A stretch of DNA of 64,000 nucleotides from Nigrospora sphaerica. Its lineage: Eukaryota; Ascomycota; Sordariomycetes; Amphisphaeriales; Apiosporaceae. A model generated the notes under the pieces. That model searched no databases. It was given only the letters and a program-made list of their open reading frames with translations, and was not told the origin of the DNA. The position numbers and the translations under genes are program-made. The stretch covers positions 5,270,001-5,334,000 of the forward strand of contig JAGVVL010000002.1 of assembly GCA_018287875.1 (NCBI GenBank). The letters are read 5' to 3'. Of the stretch, positions 48,701 to 63,096 are shown one piece after another; positions within the stretch are counted from its first letter, which is position 1; the number at the start of each line of letters is the position of its first letter.

Positions 48701-51700
48701 GTTGACGTCCGAAACCACTTGCCAGTCCTCAATCTTCTTGTTGCAGTCTTCGAGTAGACGCAGCGTCTTCTGCACCTCGCTCTGCAAGTCCTCCGACTTG
48801 TTACGGGGGTCGGCCAGCTTCTGGAACAAAATCCCTGCGGCGGCCAGGCCGTAGAACAGGAGGGCCACCCGAGTGTTGCGAGAGGACCATACCAAGTCTA
48901 GTTTTTCGGCGCACCGCCGTCCGATGTTGCAGGCCTGCTCGTAGTGGCCGTAAAGGTACATGGGGACGATCTCGTTGCTCTCGTACAGAAGCAGGGCTCG
49001 GCCCCCGTCCCGCGTGCTGTCGCTTAGCCACCGTTTGTAGCCCGAGGACGAGTGCTGCGCGTCGGACAGAAGCTCGAGTGGGTTTGACGTCTGTGTTTTC
49101 CCTGCCATGGCTCGGCAAGTCTGCCGCACCGAAATCAACAACGGGCCACCCCGTGTGTCGAGGTGCCACCCCGGAACCTCCTCGCAGCAGTACTGGCACA
49201 TGGCCTCGAGGTCTGCATAGTTTTCACTGGCATAGAACCGCATCTGGGCCGACAGCCCGAAGCAGATAATGACGGACAGGCGATCGCCAGCGCTAGCGGC
49301 AAACTCCACTGCCTGCTCCAGGTGGTTCACGGCCACCCCGACGGGTATCTGGATGTGAGAGACGAGGTTGGCATAGGTCGTGTAGCCTAGAGCCGACGAG
49401 AAGGCGTCCCGCGTCCGATCCAGGACCTCGACGCAGTGGCTGCCCAGCTCGGCCGCGAATCCAATCATGTTGAAGCGCGTGATTCCAATCATGGCAATGT
49501 AGAGCAGGGCTGTGCAGGAGTGAGGATAGGAGCCCTTGTCGAGGTGGATCTTCAACATGGTCAAAACAAGATTGTAAAAGCTGAGACAGTCACTCCACCA
49601 GGCCGAAGCGGCAGCGTCGGCGAGTATGGCGCCGATCGTCACCAACTGGGGATCGCTGCTTGCTGCGCTCATGAGCGCCGTGTGGTCCATCGACGCCATT
49701 CTCGCCGTAAGCCTCTGGAATTCGGCGTCCAACCTCTCGAACGTGACTTGGGGCCCGTCGTTGAAATCGACATTGAGCTGCTTGAGGCTTTCCTTGAGTA
49801 TCTCGAGGGCGGATTCGGAGTCGCCGTTCTGCGCCGCGATACGAGACTCGAGTAGCCAAGCCGGCGCTTTGTCGTTGGAAGACCTAGCATTCTCGAAGAC
49901 GGCATCGAGATAGCGATGGGCCGCGATGTGCTGGTCCATGTACACATAACACTCGGCAACGCGCAAATGCAGCTGCAGGGTTTCTTCGTAGCTCACGTCT
50001 TCGTTTTCTTCTTTCCAGGGATTGGGCTGTTGCAACAGCTCGATGGCGCTACAGAAGTACTTGGCCGCGGTCGGACGAGCGCCGCTCTCGACGGCGGCTG
50101 AGCCACAGTCCATCAGATGTTTCCTGAATGGTTGCCGGTGCCGGACACGCCGTTTGATCTCGGCCAGGGATTCGCAGATGTGCGAGGCGGTGCTGTCCCG
50201 GGACCGCGAATCTAGGTTGTCCATCCTCATGAACGTCTGCGCAATGTGATAATGCATGCTGCTCTTATTGCATTCGCGCAAGGAGGACGCTGCCTGTACG
50301 TAACGGTCGTGTGTGAACCGGAACCGGTCGTCCGTCTCGCCTTGTACGATGATGTAGGCTGAGATGGCAGCCTGCAGCCCAGCAACGGCGTCCTCTTTCG
50401 AATACGTGTTGTGAATCTGAGTATCGCCGGAGCACAGGCAGCCGGACCCCGCCGAATCGAGTTCGAGAAGGGTACAGATCAGCTGGAAGGAGAAGGACGT
50501 ACCAACCAAGGAGGCCCACGCCAGCAACGACCGGGAGGCTGGGGGAAGCTCGCTAAGCCTGCGCGTCACAAAATCGTTGTCGAGAAAGTCGTAGTCGTGC
50601 TCGCTCTTGAACTGTTCGAACAGCTTGTCCAAATCGAAGACCCAGCGTGCCTCTTGGTACTCGTACCAGATGCACCGGGACCGATACGCAGCGCCGAGCA
50701 TCTCCCGCATGTAGAAAGGGTTTCCCTGCGTCTTTGCCTGGATAACAACCGACAACGGCTCAATCTCGGCGATGGGCCGGCAAAGGGTTGACGCTACGTA
50801 GTGCTGTATCTCGGATTCTCCCAAGGGCGCCAGGACAACGCGTGTGACCCGAGGGCTATTCGCCTTGGGGTGTTCTGTTGCCCTCGTTAGTCCAACCCTG
50901 AGTTGCATCTGGCGAAACAGCACTGAAAGGAGGCAAGGCCACCACGGCACCCCCGGGAACTGGTAGCGAAGATGCCGGCGGTGTCTTGCAAGACTGAGAC
51001 CAGGTGCACTTGACAGCCTCGTCGATGGGAGAGACATACCTTCGGAGTCAGCCGGCTGCACTATCCTCATGACCTTCTCAGGGGAGATCTCCTCGGGCCT
51101 ATATGTCATTATGACCACCATTTTGAGTCTGGCGGCGATCATCTGCGTGATGAGCTCCATGCTCTCGTCGTCACCATAATGGAGGTCATCCAAGACGAAA
51201 CAAATGAAGTGGTAGGTTGTAAAGATCCTGAGTATGTCCAGGAAAGTGTTCATCAACCGTATTGTTTTGGTGGAAGCGCCCGAGCGCAGCAGATCCTGTG
51301 AAGTTTGGGAACAAACCCGAGGACTACGCGATTGCGACGCGGGAGAACTCCCGGGAGAGGAGCCCCGCCTCTTGAGAGACCCCTTCGCGGTCAACCCCTT
51401 GGAGGGGCTTTGCGCCGTCGACGCGGACCTGGAGACCATGGGCTCAAATGGACCAAAGAGATGCTCGGGGAGGCCAAGAAGTTTGTGCAACATTGGCCAT
51501 ATCGGATGCACATAGTCCCTCAACGCCATATGAAGCGGAGTCTCGGTATTTCTCTCGACGAATACCTGTCTGAACAGAGACGACACCAGTTTGAGAAGAG
51601 GTCCAAAAGCCGTCCTTCTAGCTGTGTCGAACTTTGAAGTGGCACAATAGCCCTTGCGTTTCGCTTCGGCCAGCACCTGTTGTGCCAGTGTGGATTTTCC

Positions 51701-53647
51701 CAGGCCTCCGGCACCTTCGATGATAACAACCTCGCAATGACCTCGTCGCCTGATACTGGTCAGCCTTTGCCGTGCTCGTGGCTACAGATCGCATATGGTA
51801 CTACCCCGGCCCCGTTGAATATATCTTGTATAAAGGGGGGGCGGGTGGATGTGCCATCGTAGGGCTGAGTCTGTTTAGCAATACAAACTTACCGGAATTT
51901 TGTGGAGCCAAGTTGCCTTGAGAGCGAGTTGCTGCCTTCGGTCCCACCGAGTCTGGATCCGCGGTCGCTGAAGCTGTCGACCAGGCTTTTGGTTTCCGCG
52001 GCAACGGACTGGTGCCTCTCCCAGGCTCGCGTGTGAAGCCGCGGTGCGCCGGCAGAATAGCCCGAAGACGCCGTCTCCGCCGAGTGGATAGTGGCGGCAT
52101 CGTTGCCATTGAACAGGGTGGAGAGACTCGCGCGTGAGATCCTAGGATCAGACGATAACGTTTGATGGGTGAAAGATCCGCTCCGTCGGTTGCCACCACC
52201 CTCAACTGAGCTGGCTCCCTCGCTCGAAACATCGGCACCGTCAACGAGCTCCGTTGACAAAGCAGAGGCATCCGAGAACCTGTTATTTGACGTCACAGGG
52301 CTGATTTGGTGAGTCTTTGCGACCCGCTCGATGATTTCGACCAAAATCTGCCTCTCTCTCGAGCGGCCAATCATGCCCGTCGGAAGCCTGTTGTCAGACG
52401 TCAGCGAAGCCCTGCCTTGTGAAGAGAGTGCGCTTCTCCACAACTCACATGAAGAACGAGCTGACATCTCGGGATGCGATGTTCCAGGCCTTGAGGGCCA
52501 GGTTGTCCCCTTTGGCGAGATGCTCCTTTACAGCTTGCAGATCGTGCCGGAGCCCACTCACCGAGTGGTAGCGGTCTTGTATGTTCTTGGAGGTGCACTT
52601 CTGAATCATTTTAGCCAGTACTTCAGGCGCGTCCAGGCGCGTGGAGGAGACAAGCGGAATCCGCTTGCCCAGAACACATTGAATTATGTCGAGCGGCGTC
52701 GTCGCTTGGAAGACAGGCTGCTGCGCGAGGAGCTGCCAAAACAGGATCCCCAACGAATAAATGTCGGTACGCGTGTCGGGCTCGGCTGGCATCCGGCCGG
52801 TCTGCTCGGGGCTAATGTAGACGAGTTTCTGCTTGGCTCCCAGCTCCTTGGACAGGGTGGACCAGCCGGTGCTGGTAAGCCCATATTCAAAACTCCGCAG
52901 GCCTGAGCCGAAGCCTGTGAGCTTGACCCGGTTGGTCTCAATGTTGTAGTGGAACGTATCGCCCCGGATCTCCCCGTGGACCATGCCATGCCGGTGGTGC
53001 AGGATCTCCAGGCACTGGGTAGCGCCGATAGCGAAATCGAGGAAATGCTGCAGGCTGATGGCCTCGTCGAGCAGAAAATCGTCTCGGCGGTCGGCCTCCC
53101 AACGATCCTCCACTTTGGTGGCGTGGTAAAAGGCGGGGCCCATGTCCATGACCCGGAGGAGGTAATTGTCCCCGAGCCCCTCGTATATAGCGACCACGAT
53201 GGCGCCGCGGTCGCCCGGCTGCGGGGCCAGCCGGATGAGGTCTATAGGCCGGACAATGTGCTCACCATTGGGATCCGAAGTCGCGATCAGGTTTTTGCAG
53301 GTGTGGAAGACCCGCTCCTCTCGTAAGACATGGTAGGACACGCGCGCGACCACCGATTGCTCTTCCAGGTTGGAGAAGTCGGGCGTGGAGTTGGAGACAA
53401 GCGGGGGAGATATGCTGGACCTATCGCTGCCGCCCGCGGGCGGGCTCGTGACGATCTGCGAGGAAGTCGTGGACGTCGAGTAGGGAGAGACGAATCTTGT
53501 GCCGGCTACATGCCAGTTGTCGTACGTCGAATGGAAGAGGGTGGTCGATTCCCAGGAGTAGCCAGCGATCTGGCCCAGGCGTTCGAGGATGCGGGCGGGC
53601 GGATCGAGCGTGTCGTCCATCAAGAGGGCGGAGGAGCCGCCATCCAT
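45785..53647 (-). CDS. Group X hybrid histidine kinase with N-terminal protein-kinase-like domain
   Basis: Four exons, 53647-52449, 52387-51893, 51755-51040 and 50874-45785, give 2,499 aa. Domain order matches fungal group X kinases (Mak2/Mak3 type of fission yeast): a Ser/Thr kinase-like domain at about 120-395; an AAA-type ATPase with Walker A GAGGLGKST near 579; a long helical region; GAF at about 1560-1730; a coiled coil; HisKA with FLANVSHELRTPLNG (phospho-acceptor H1926); HATPase with DTGIGIPP and GGSGLGLSICKSL; and a receiver with AEDNLINQR and VVLMDVQMPVLDGYE (D2254). The receiver is followed by a Ser/Pro-rich tail. The kinase-like domain appears inactive: HGEIRGDTF replaces the HRDLKPEN loop and GFG replaces DFG, while SPE and DIYSLG remain. 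Introns are 61, 137 and 165 nt. The third is inferred from GTATGT, a CTAAC branch and CAACAG, and removes unconserved sequence. Tandem acceptors at exon 3 (51755 or 51749) change two residues. Related proteins sense oxidative or environmental stress and feed His-Asp phosphorelay. Confidence 0.95.
50875..51039 (-). other. In-frame 165-nt intron of the histidine kinase gene
   Basis: Reading the minus strand: donor GAAG/GTATGT at 51039, branch sequence GGACTAACG and acceptor GGCAACAG ending at 50875. The stretch has no stop in the coding frame and is exactly 55 codons. Its translation is unlike the family, while the flanks join into conserved ATPase sequence. Confidence 0.75.
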
Positions 53648-55953
53648 GCTGGCGACTCTGGGTTCATAGGCCCAGGCAGCCTGGAGGGACGAGTCTCTCG
53701 GGATTTGGCGAAGACGAGGAGGAGGGGTTGTTGGTGGTGGAGGAGGTGGTGGTGGTGGCAGGGCCGAGTTCGAATTACGGATCCGGGTACGCGGGCGCGA
53801 CGTTCATCGTTCGTTTGGCACTAGGCACGGCAAGTTCATGTTTTTTCACCCGTCTTCTCTGTCCGTCTTCTTCCTTTTTTCTCTTTCCCCCCTGTCGCTC
53901 GATTTCTGGCCCTTTTCGAAGTCGGCGTGCAAGAACAGCCGTCCTAAAGGCGTGCTCGGCGCCCAATGTGGAGATGGACGTCCTGGTTCTGATGAGCGAC
54001 CTAGCGTCCGGACCATGGATTAGTTCCAATGCCCGAGGATGGCTGCTGCTTCCCTGTGTGCAAGATGAGGCCAGGGCGGCTAGTGTTGCACATAGAAGGC
54101 CAGACGTACGAGATGAACCTGGCGCGGGGTGCTGGTCGGCCTTGGGGTGAATGGTGTTGCCCTGCCCGTGTGGGATTCTGTCCTGGAGACTTGGAGACGG
54201 GCAGCAAGGAGTCAAATCAGGTAGAAGTGCCGCAGAATCGTCGGTCAGAATGCCCGTCGATCCCCTTCGGCGGGAAAGTGGATAGAGAGAAAGATGGTGG
54301 GTACGGCGACAGCACGCTCAGTAGCCCGCCGGCCGACGGGGACCCTGCCAAATCTTAAGGTTAGCTGTTGTCTTTTTACTTCCCTGTTTCCGACAGCCAT
54401 TCGCGCGTCGTCTTCGGCAAATTCCTGTCCGCCAGGCGGCTCTGGGCTTTCCTGGCCTGGACTCGTACCTGGCCTAGGGCACCAACCAACAGGGACGGGC
54501 TCGACAGGGAATGGGTACGTCAGAGTGTGCAAACAGCCCAACAACAAACACCCGCACACCAAACCGATAACTGTACTTGAGGGGGATGGAAGTGTGGAAG
54601 GGGGGGTAAGGGGGTGAGAGGGGCTGCTAGGTGTCGGCAACCTCCTCCCTAAGGCACGAAAGCGGTTTGTCCTGTCCACGTTAAGAGACAGGGGTAGTAG
54701 ATGCACAAGCTCTCCTATGATGTAAGAGGCCCTTCGCTTTTTGACCCCCCAGTGCATATACTACGTATCCCTCCGACTTGGACAGGCTGGTGGTCTTGGT
54801 CCACCTGCAGCCCACCCGCTCTGCGCACAGTTTCTTTTGCTCTCTGCTTTTCCTTCTTGTTTTTTTATCCCTCCTCTTGCCGCACCCATACCATGTGGAT
54901 GCAAAGGACAAGCCAAGTTGACAGGCCACTTGCCCAAAGGGACACGCGGCTAGGGGGCAGGAAGACGACATTTGGGTTTCTTAATCCACACCTACTATCC
55001 CATGCCACCACCGAGCACCTTGTACCCCTGTACTCACTTGCTCCTACCCTGCAACGTCGTGGGTTTCTTACCTGTCTTACCTACATGTAAGCAAGAGGTA
55101 TGTAACCTTACTGAGGACATGGCAGGTCTTGACAGCTACCACATGTGCATATATACGTACCCATCATCACCACTTTCCCATCACGTGGTGCTGTCACGAT
55201 AACACTAGCACTAGCCTCCCAGGCCGGAAGACACCAACTGCGTGCACTCCTGGGCTGACCTACATAAGCGATCATAACTATGTACGACTACCTGACCTAT
55301 ATGTGCTCAATAGATGGCTATGTGGTCCGAGAGGAGGGCAGAGAGTAGTCTCCAGTCTGGTCGGCAACACCAGCAGTCTGCACCTTGACCCCACCAGGAA
55401 ACCACAGGTATCTGTATCCGCCATCTACCGAGTCAGTTGATACATATGTATGTGCGTGTGTCGACTCCTCGGCTCCGGGTAAGGGAGAGGGGGGTCAGGC
55501 CAGGAGTTGCCCACTGCAGAACACAAGAGTCACGGGCCAGTGCGCTTGCTGGTGCCGCGTGGTACAGCTACAGGTTGCAGTTCTGGCGAAACCGGCGTTC
55601 CTACGTCGAGTGCAAATGCAACTCAAGCACAGCAGGTCATCAATCGCCGTTGGGGTCCGTGAGAAGCCGGCCCGATTCACCGAGTCCAATGGGCGCAGGT
55701 CCGACTCAAGTCTATCGTCTATAAGAGCATATCTACTGTCTTATATAGACTTCGTGCCACGTGGCCCTCGGCTCAGCGCAGCCACATTAAACCCAATCCT
55801 CCCAAGGATTTTGCGCAAACATCATAGCATGGTATATGCTCCCCTGAACTCCGGCTGGCATGCTTCGTCGTGTCTCTAGGCAGAAAAAACGAAGCTCTTG
55901 GTCGCATCTAACGCAACGCGGATCTACTGCAGTCGAAAACCATCCACTGCCGT
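53648..55953. other. Intergenic region between mutase 3' end and histidine kinase start
   Basis: No recognisable gene in 2.3 kb. Near the kinase ATG the sequence is a GGT/GGA triplet-rich run (about 53728-53762). This region should hold the kinase promoter and 5' leader on the minus strand and the 3' end of the mutase transcript. Confidence 0.6.
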
Positions 55954-57882
<1,929 letters not shown>

Positions 57883-58243
57883 TGTTACTACTCAGCGAGA
57901 CGACCAAACTGCAGGTGTGAATAGAGGTGTTTGTTGTAGAGGGAAACAAACGTGAACCAGGACAACGAGAGGTTGGATGGGGGGGGGGGTGATAGGTAAA
58001 ATAGGCGGTATGTTTTTTAAGGGGGGAGACCTGCGACCAATGGAGGTGGGGTTCCTTGCAGCATTAGCTTGCTTGGTGTGAGGTCGAGATGGACGGGAGT
58101 TGTTGACCAGGGTGTCAGGATGGGATGTCTATCAACGGGCTGGATGGATGGAGGGGGACTTGATGGAGGGCAAGAGGGGTACCAATGCGCCGCCAGCCTT
58201 TTGGCCTCAGCTCGGCGGCTGCAGAACCCATCTGTCTAACTCT

Positions 58244-58257
58244 CCCCCCCCCCCCCC
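58244..58257. repeat. Homopolymer C14
   Basis: Fourteen consecutive C after TCT, in the region upstream of the mutase gene. Confidence 0.85.
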
Positions 58258-61200
58258 ATTCCCGTCCCATCCCCCGTCTCTGGGTGTCCATAAGGATGGG
58301 TGGCAATGTGGTAAGGCGTTGGATCCCACGGTGCGCGAGTTGAGTTGAACGACGAGCGCGAACAGACGGACTGGCCGCGCAGGCGACGGCCGCCACCATG
58401 CGGACATACTACTACGCACCATGATTGCCTTCCTGGGATAGCTCGCGGAGATGTACCAACCTAGCACCACCTTTCCCGCCCTTCTGGCCCAGGTACCCGA
58501 GCCAAATTACGACGACAGCATCCGAGAATAGACAAGGCACCGCCTCTCCCTCCAGTCACAGCTGTTTTGACCTACTCGCTCCCTCCAAAGTCAATGCCGC
58601 GCTCATCTCGGCTGCACATAGGGTCCCCTTCCCTCCGTTCCCATAGACCACGGCGACAGCTTCGTGTCCCCAACGCCCATGACGCCAAGGTCCACCCCTC
58701 CTCGCCCTCGCCAACAATCAATCGGCAGCAGCAGCTCGCTCCCAATTCCCGACCCGCACGCGCCAACCGGCGGGGGGGGCTTTGCTGGCGAGATGGCATC
58801 CATGGCATGGAGGTGGGCTGCCTGCTCTCATGTAAGGACCCGGGCGGTCCAGCCGCGTACATAAGCAGGTCCGCCCAAAAGAAGATGGGCCCAGGCCGCT
58901 GGAGGAGGGGTCGGCCGAGATCCATGAGACGACTCAAACTTTCATGCCTGGCGAGCCTGGATGGAGACAGGTTTGAACCAGGCAGGTTGCCGGGCAATGG
59001 AAGGTAACCCACACACATAGACACATATCCATCCTGCCCGTGTGTCCAAATACGCAGTCTGGAAGCCCGTCAGCCCACGCCGCCCGGATGCAGCTCTCCC
59101 GCCCGTGCCAGCGAGCCAGCCACACAAACCACCCACGGGCTGCACGGGGAGGTCGACTGGCCTGTCTGACACGTCCCGCGTCGTCGTCGTCGTCGTTATC
59201 GGTCACAAATAGGAGAACTGGAGACCAGGCCAGCCTATCATGGTCAAAAAGGGCCGTTTGAGTTGCCGATCTCCAGGTTTGCTCGCCAGCCCGCCAGCCG
59301 ATCCCCTCCATCCACGCTGTGGTATCCTGGGCAAGATGTCGCCAGCTTGGGGAACACCACGTACTCCGTAATCCCTCCGCATGCTTCCTCGACGGGTGCT
59401 CCATAGTGACGCCTTCGTCGTCAGCACCCTGGCTCCCACTAATCTGTTTAAAATGAGGCACAATATCTGCCACCGCGCTTGAGAGCATGAGAGCCACGTT
59501 TCAAAACGTGCTCCCCACCGTGCTCTGTCGCGTCTTTCCCAGCCTGCTACGAACTGCATACGCTACTCCGTGAAGGGTCGATTATGCGTGCGAGTGGACG
59601 GTCGGGATGACAGGCGAGCCGGGGGGGCGTGTGCGACCGTCCATGCTACGAGGTACCCCGGCCCTGCCTCCGTGGCACGCATCCATGTATACACCCGACA
59701 TGATCGGGGGGGGGGTGGCGATTCCAGAAGGGTACTGAGTCTTTCGCAACGCTCTGTTGGCTGACGGTATTCACTTTCTGCACCGCTCACTGGCCGGCCG
59801 TGGCCACCGGCAGACTGATAGTCGCTCCGCCGCCGGTGGTTCTGGCGGTGATGGTTCTTCAGCTCTTTTCTTCGAGTCAAGCAAGCATACAAGTGTTGCG
59901 TCGAGGGTAGGTAAAGCAGGCAAACAGGCAAAGCACCACACGGCAGCCCCCTTATTCTTACTCGTTAGCATGATGCTACTAGGTACAGTGTAGCTGCAGT
60001 AGCTGGCCACATGGTACCGTCCATCAGGGAAGGCCTCCAGGACACGGGCTCCGGAGCATCTTCACGCTACAACGCCTTGCTTGGCCCGGTGCAGTGTTCT
60101 TCTTATTAGGGTGGGGGGCATTCGCAAGCAGCCTGGCTCCAGCCCCATTTCCCATGCAGCTATCCATGCACGAATGCATGGGTGGGCTGGCTAGCTAGCA
60201 GGTCACCATCGCCTGCGACTAGCTGGTTGGGAGTCAGGCCGTTGCGCGGCGCTCCATGGAAGAAGTATGAATGTACCTCGAACGAAGCTACCTCTTGCCC
60301 AGCTTTCGGAAGTACCGCGCGAGGCAACCAAGTAGGCAGGTCAGTATGTAGGCGACCTTAAGTGCCCAAGGCACAGAAGATAACGGTTTACCACCAGCCG
60401 TGACGGCGGGCAGCGGACTGTCTAATTTTAATAAGGGCTGTAATTTCAGATAGCCGCTGAATGGTATGCATTTGCGCTGTCCTTTGGTGGACGGGCAGGA
60501 CGATGTTGTACATGAGCCCGATGCTCGTCACACGGTGGCTTCCATCCCAGCGAGCCCAGGCCCGGACGAGGGAGCAATCGGAGCGATTTTAGGTCACACC
60601 CGAAGCATTAGCACTGGACTTGCGCCATTGCGCGCGCGCTGCTCCTGGCACCGCCCACCCCCCGGCCTCTGCCCCTCCTCTGCCGTCCGACTGGATCAGG
60701 TACAACCCTCGATGGATGAATGGGATCGCGAAGTCAGGGTGGAAGGGCAAGCAGCATTCGACATATCCATCTCGCGAGCGCCAGCAGGTCGCCGTCTCAT
60801 ATGGGCCCAGCGTCGAGAGGGTCCGTCCAGCAGCTAGGGCTCTTTCCAATGCGCCTGCCGAACCGAAGCACGGGCCAAAAAACGACAGAGCACTGGCAGA
60901 CTGCACCACACCATCTCTTCGCCTTCTCTAGTGGGAAAATAACGGATTGGGTGTCGATCCGTTACATACCGCCTATGGTCCGCGGCAAGGTGGTCTGGCA
61001 CTGGCTGGCGAGTTGTCGTTAGGACGCACGTTGGCCGTTCTTCTGGCATTCTAGCACGATTCAGACCGCTCCTAGTACTGTCCTTTTTCTTGTCTCCCTC
61101 CCTTCTCTCCCGCTTTCTTCCCCCCTCGACAGAGGTCCCCGTGTCTCCCAGTCTCCTGGATGACGAATCATGTCTTCCAACTGGTTCGCTGGTGCATGCA

Positions 61201-61975
61201 TGTTCACGGGCCCAAGGAAGTTAGGAGATTTGGGCTGGCGTTTCAGATGTCGCTGCCACCCATCACAGAAACATCCATTGCCTGAAGTAACCTCAAAGTT
61301 CCGGGCCCCACAGGCAATCCGCGTTGTAATCAATGTGTGATCTGGCAGCCTCTCTTATTACACCAGATACTTGATTCCTGGCAGAAACAAGGCTGAGAGG
61401 AACAAACTGGGAGACGTGCGCCCTCTTGCTAGGGAACGAGTTTGTACCAACTCTATCCACCTCATCTCTTTTTTTTTTTTGCTTCTTTTTTTCCTTGTGT
61501 CTGCCGGCTGCCGCAGCAGCAAGTTGCCATTGTGCGACCCAGACACCGCAGATACGGCGTGGTGCAACCCTCGAAGATCCTTACATGGCCTCTCTATATG
61601 CTTCCGAAGGGACCGCCATACAAGGGGCGAAAAGAAGACGAAGAAATCCAGCACGTTGGCTAACGGACTACCTGAATACGCACGCATCTCAATACAGACG
61701 AGGGTCTGGCACGATACGCTTTTACAATTCAATCCAGGCACATAGCCTAGTAATCAAGGGTGTTCCGAAGCAGCCCACACATGGGAACAATGTATGCCTT
61801 AGTCAGCGGCCTAGAACAGCGTACGACGCCCCTGTTATCCACTGGTTTCTATTCTGGACTGGGTATACATTCGATAAGCCGCCCGGCGTCGTCCTGGGGA
61901 GGGAGCAGAGGGTGGCTGGCGCACCATCTGCAGCAGGGGCCTGTCGCCAAGCACGCTGGCACGATTTGCCCGCCC

Positions 61976-61994
61976 GGGGGGGGGGGGGGGGGGG
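61976..61994. repeat. Homopolymer G19
   Basis: Nineteen consecutive G, flanked by CCCGCCC upstream and CGGGCGGG downstream, so the edges are partly self-complementary. Confidence 0.85.
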
Positions 61995-63081
61995 CGGGCG
62001 GGTGGCCAACCTGGCACAAGCTCTCGTCAAGTCCGAACAGTCGTCGCCAGGGACGGTCGACGGCGGGATGCCAAACGGAACAGTGCGGTAACGAAACCTT
62101 GGGGCGGGCAAACTTCGCCATGGCGTGTTGCAGCGTACGCGGCCAAAGTTATTACGGGTAGGAGCCCCCCCGGTAGCTTGTTCGCCCGCGCGCGCGCAAT
62201 GCCATGGGGGAATCGGGTATTTCGATCTTCGGGTACAAGGTGGGTAGACAAGGTCTCTAACTAGGCGTATGCGCGTGCAGAAACTTTGATGAGATGGGGC
62301 GGGACGGGACAGCCAACACCAAGCGTGTGTATGTGTGCGTGTGCAAGTGTATGCCTTTTTCGGGTTATTGCCCCGCGAGACGCGTAGTCGGTCTCATCCT
62401 TGCGCGACATAGACCTCGTGGCTCGGTACACTCTCTCCCATACACACCTCTTACTTACACCCGTACATACCCATGTGTGAGCGAGACGAAGGGGGCGATG
62501 GGCTTTGGGCTGGAGAGGGAGGAGGGCAGCCCCCCGGGCAAAGCCAGGGCTTTCGAGAAGGCCTGCGTCCCGCGATGACGACTCAGGCGCCGGGCGGTCG
62601 AGAACGAAGAGGCAGGTTGTCGTCAGAGCGCTGGGCCAAGCGGGCGCGTGGGCACCGGGAGCATCGCAAGACCCGCCATCTAAGGTAGAAAAGAACGGGA
62701 GACGGGGTATTAAGTAGATGGGCTGGCGCAGTGGCTGCCGATGACAATTCCACCACGAGCGGCCATGACATCGCTGGGCCCTTCGTAACCGGCATGGGCG
62801 GGTCGGTTCGCTACCCGGGGCTTGGGAAGACGACCGTAAGGATCGCGAGAACTACCCTGCCCACGTGTGTGAAGTACCTGGGCCTGTACCTGCCCATTGG
62901 CTTCGCGTGCTTATCTGCATAGTACAACTGCTTAGGTAACTTACACAGGTAGGTACAGGCCATATTCATAATGACCTGCAGCAGGGCTCTCGTGAAGTCT
63001 GCTAGCCCGCGCCGGGGAGCCCGCAGCCGCACATGTTGCTGGCCGGGCTCGGCCACGAGACAGTAGCGATATGCCAGAACT

Positions 63082-63096
63082 CCCCCCCCCCCCCCC
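63082..63096. repeat. Homopolymer C15
   Basis: Fifteen consecutive C after AGAACT. Confidence 0.85.

Noticed and set aside
58934..59497. 187-codon minus-strand frame
   Set aside because: No conserved motif, poly-Asp stretch from a GTC repeat, and overlapping frames in all phases.
61426..62091. 221-codon plus-strand frame with a hydrophobic start
   Set aside because: It starts at a non-ATG codon near a poly-T run, passes through the G19 homopolymer as poly-Gly and shows no family features.
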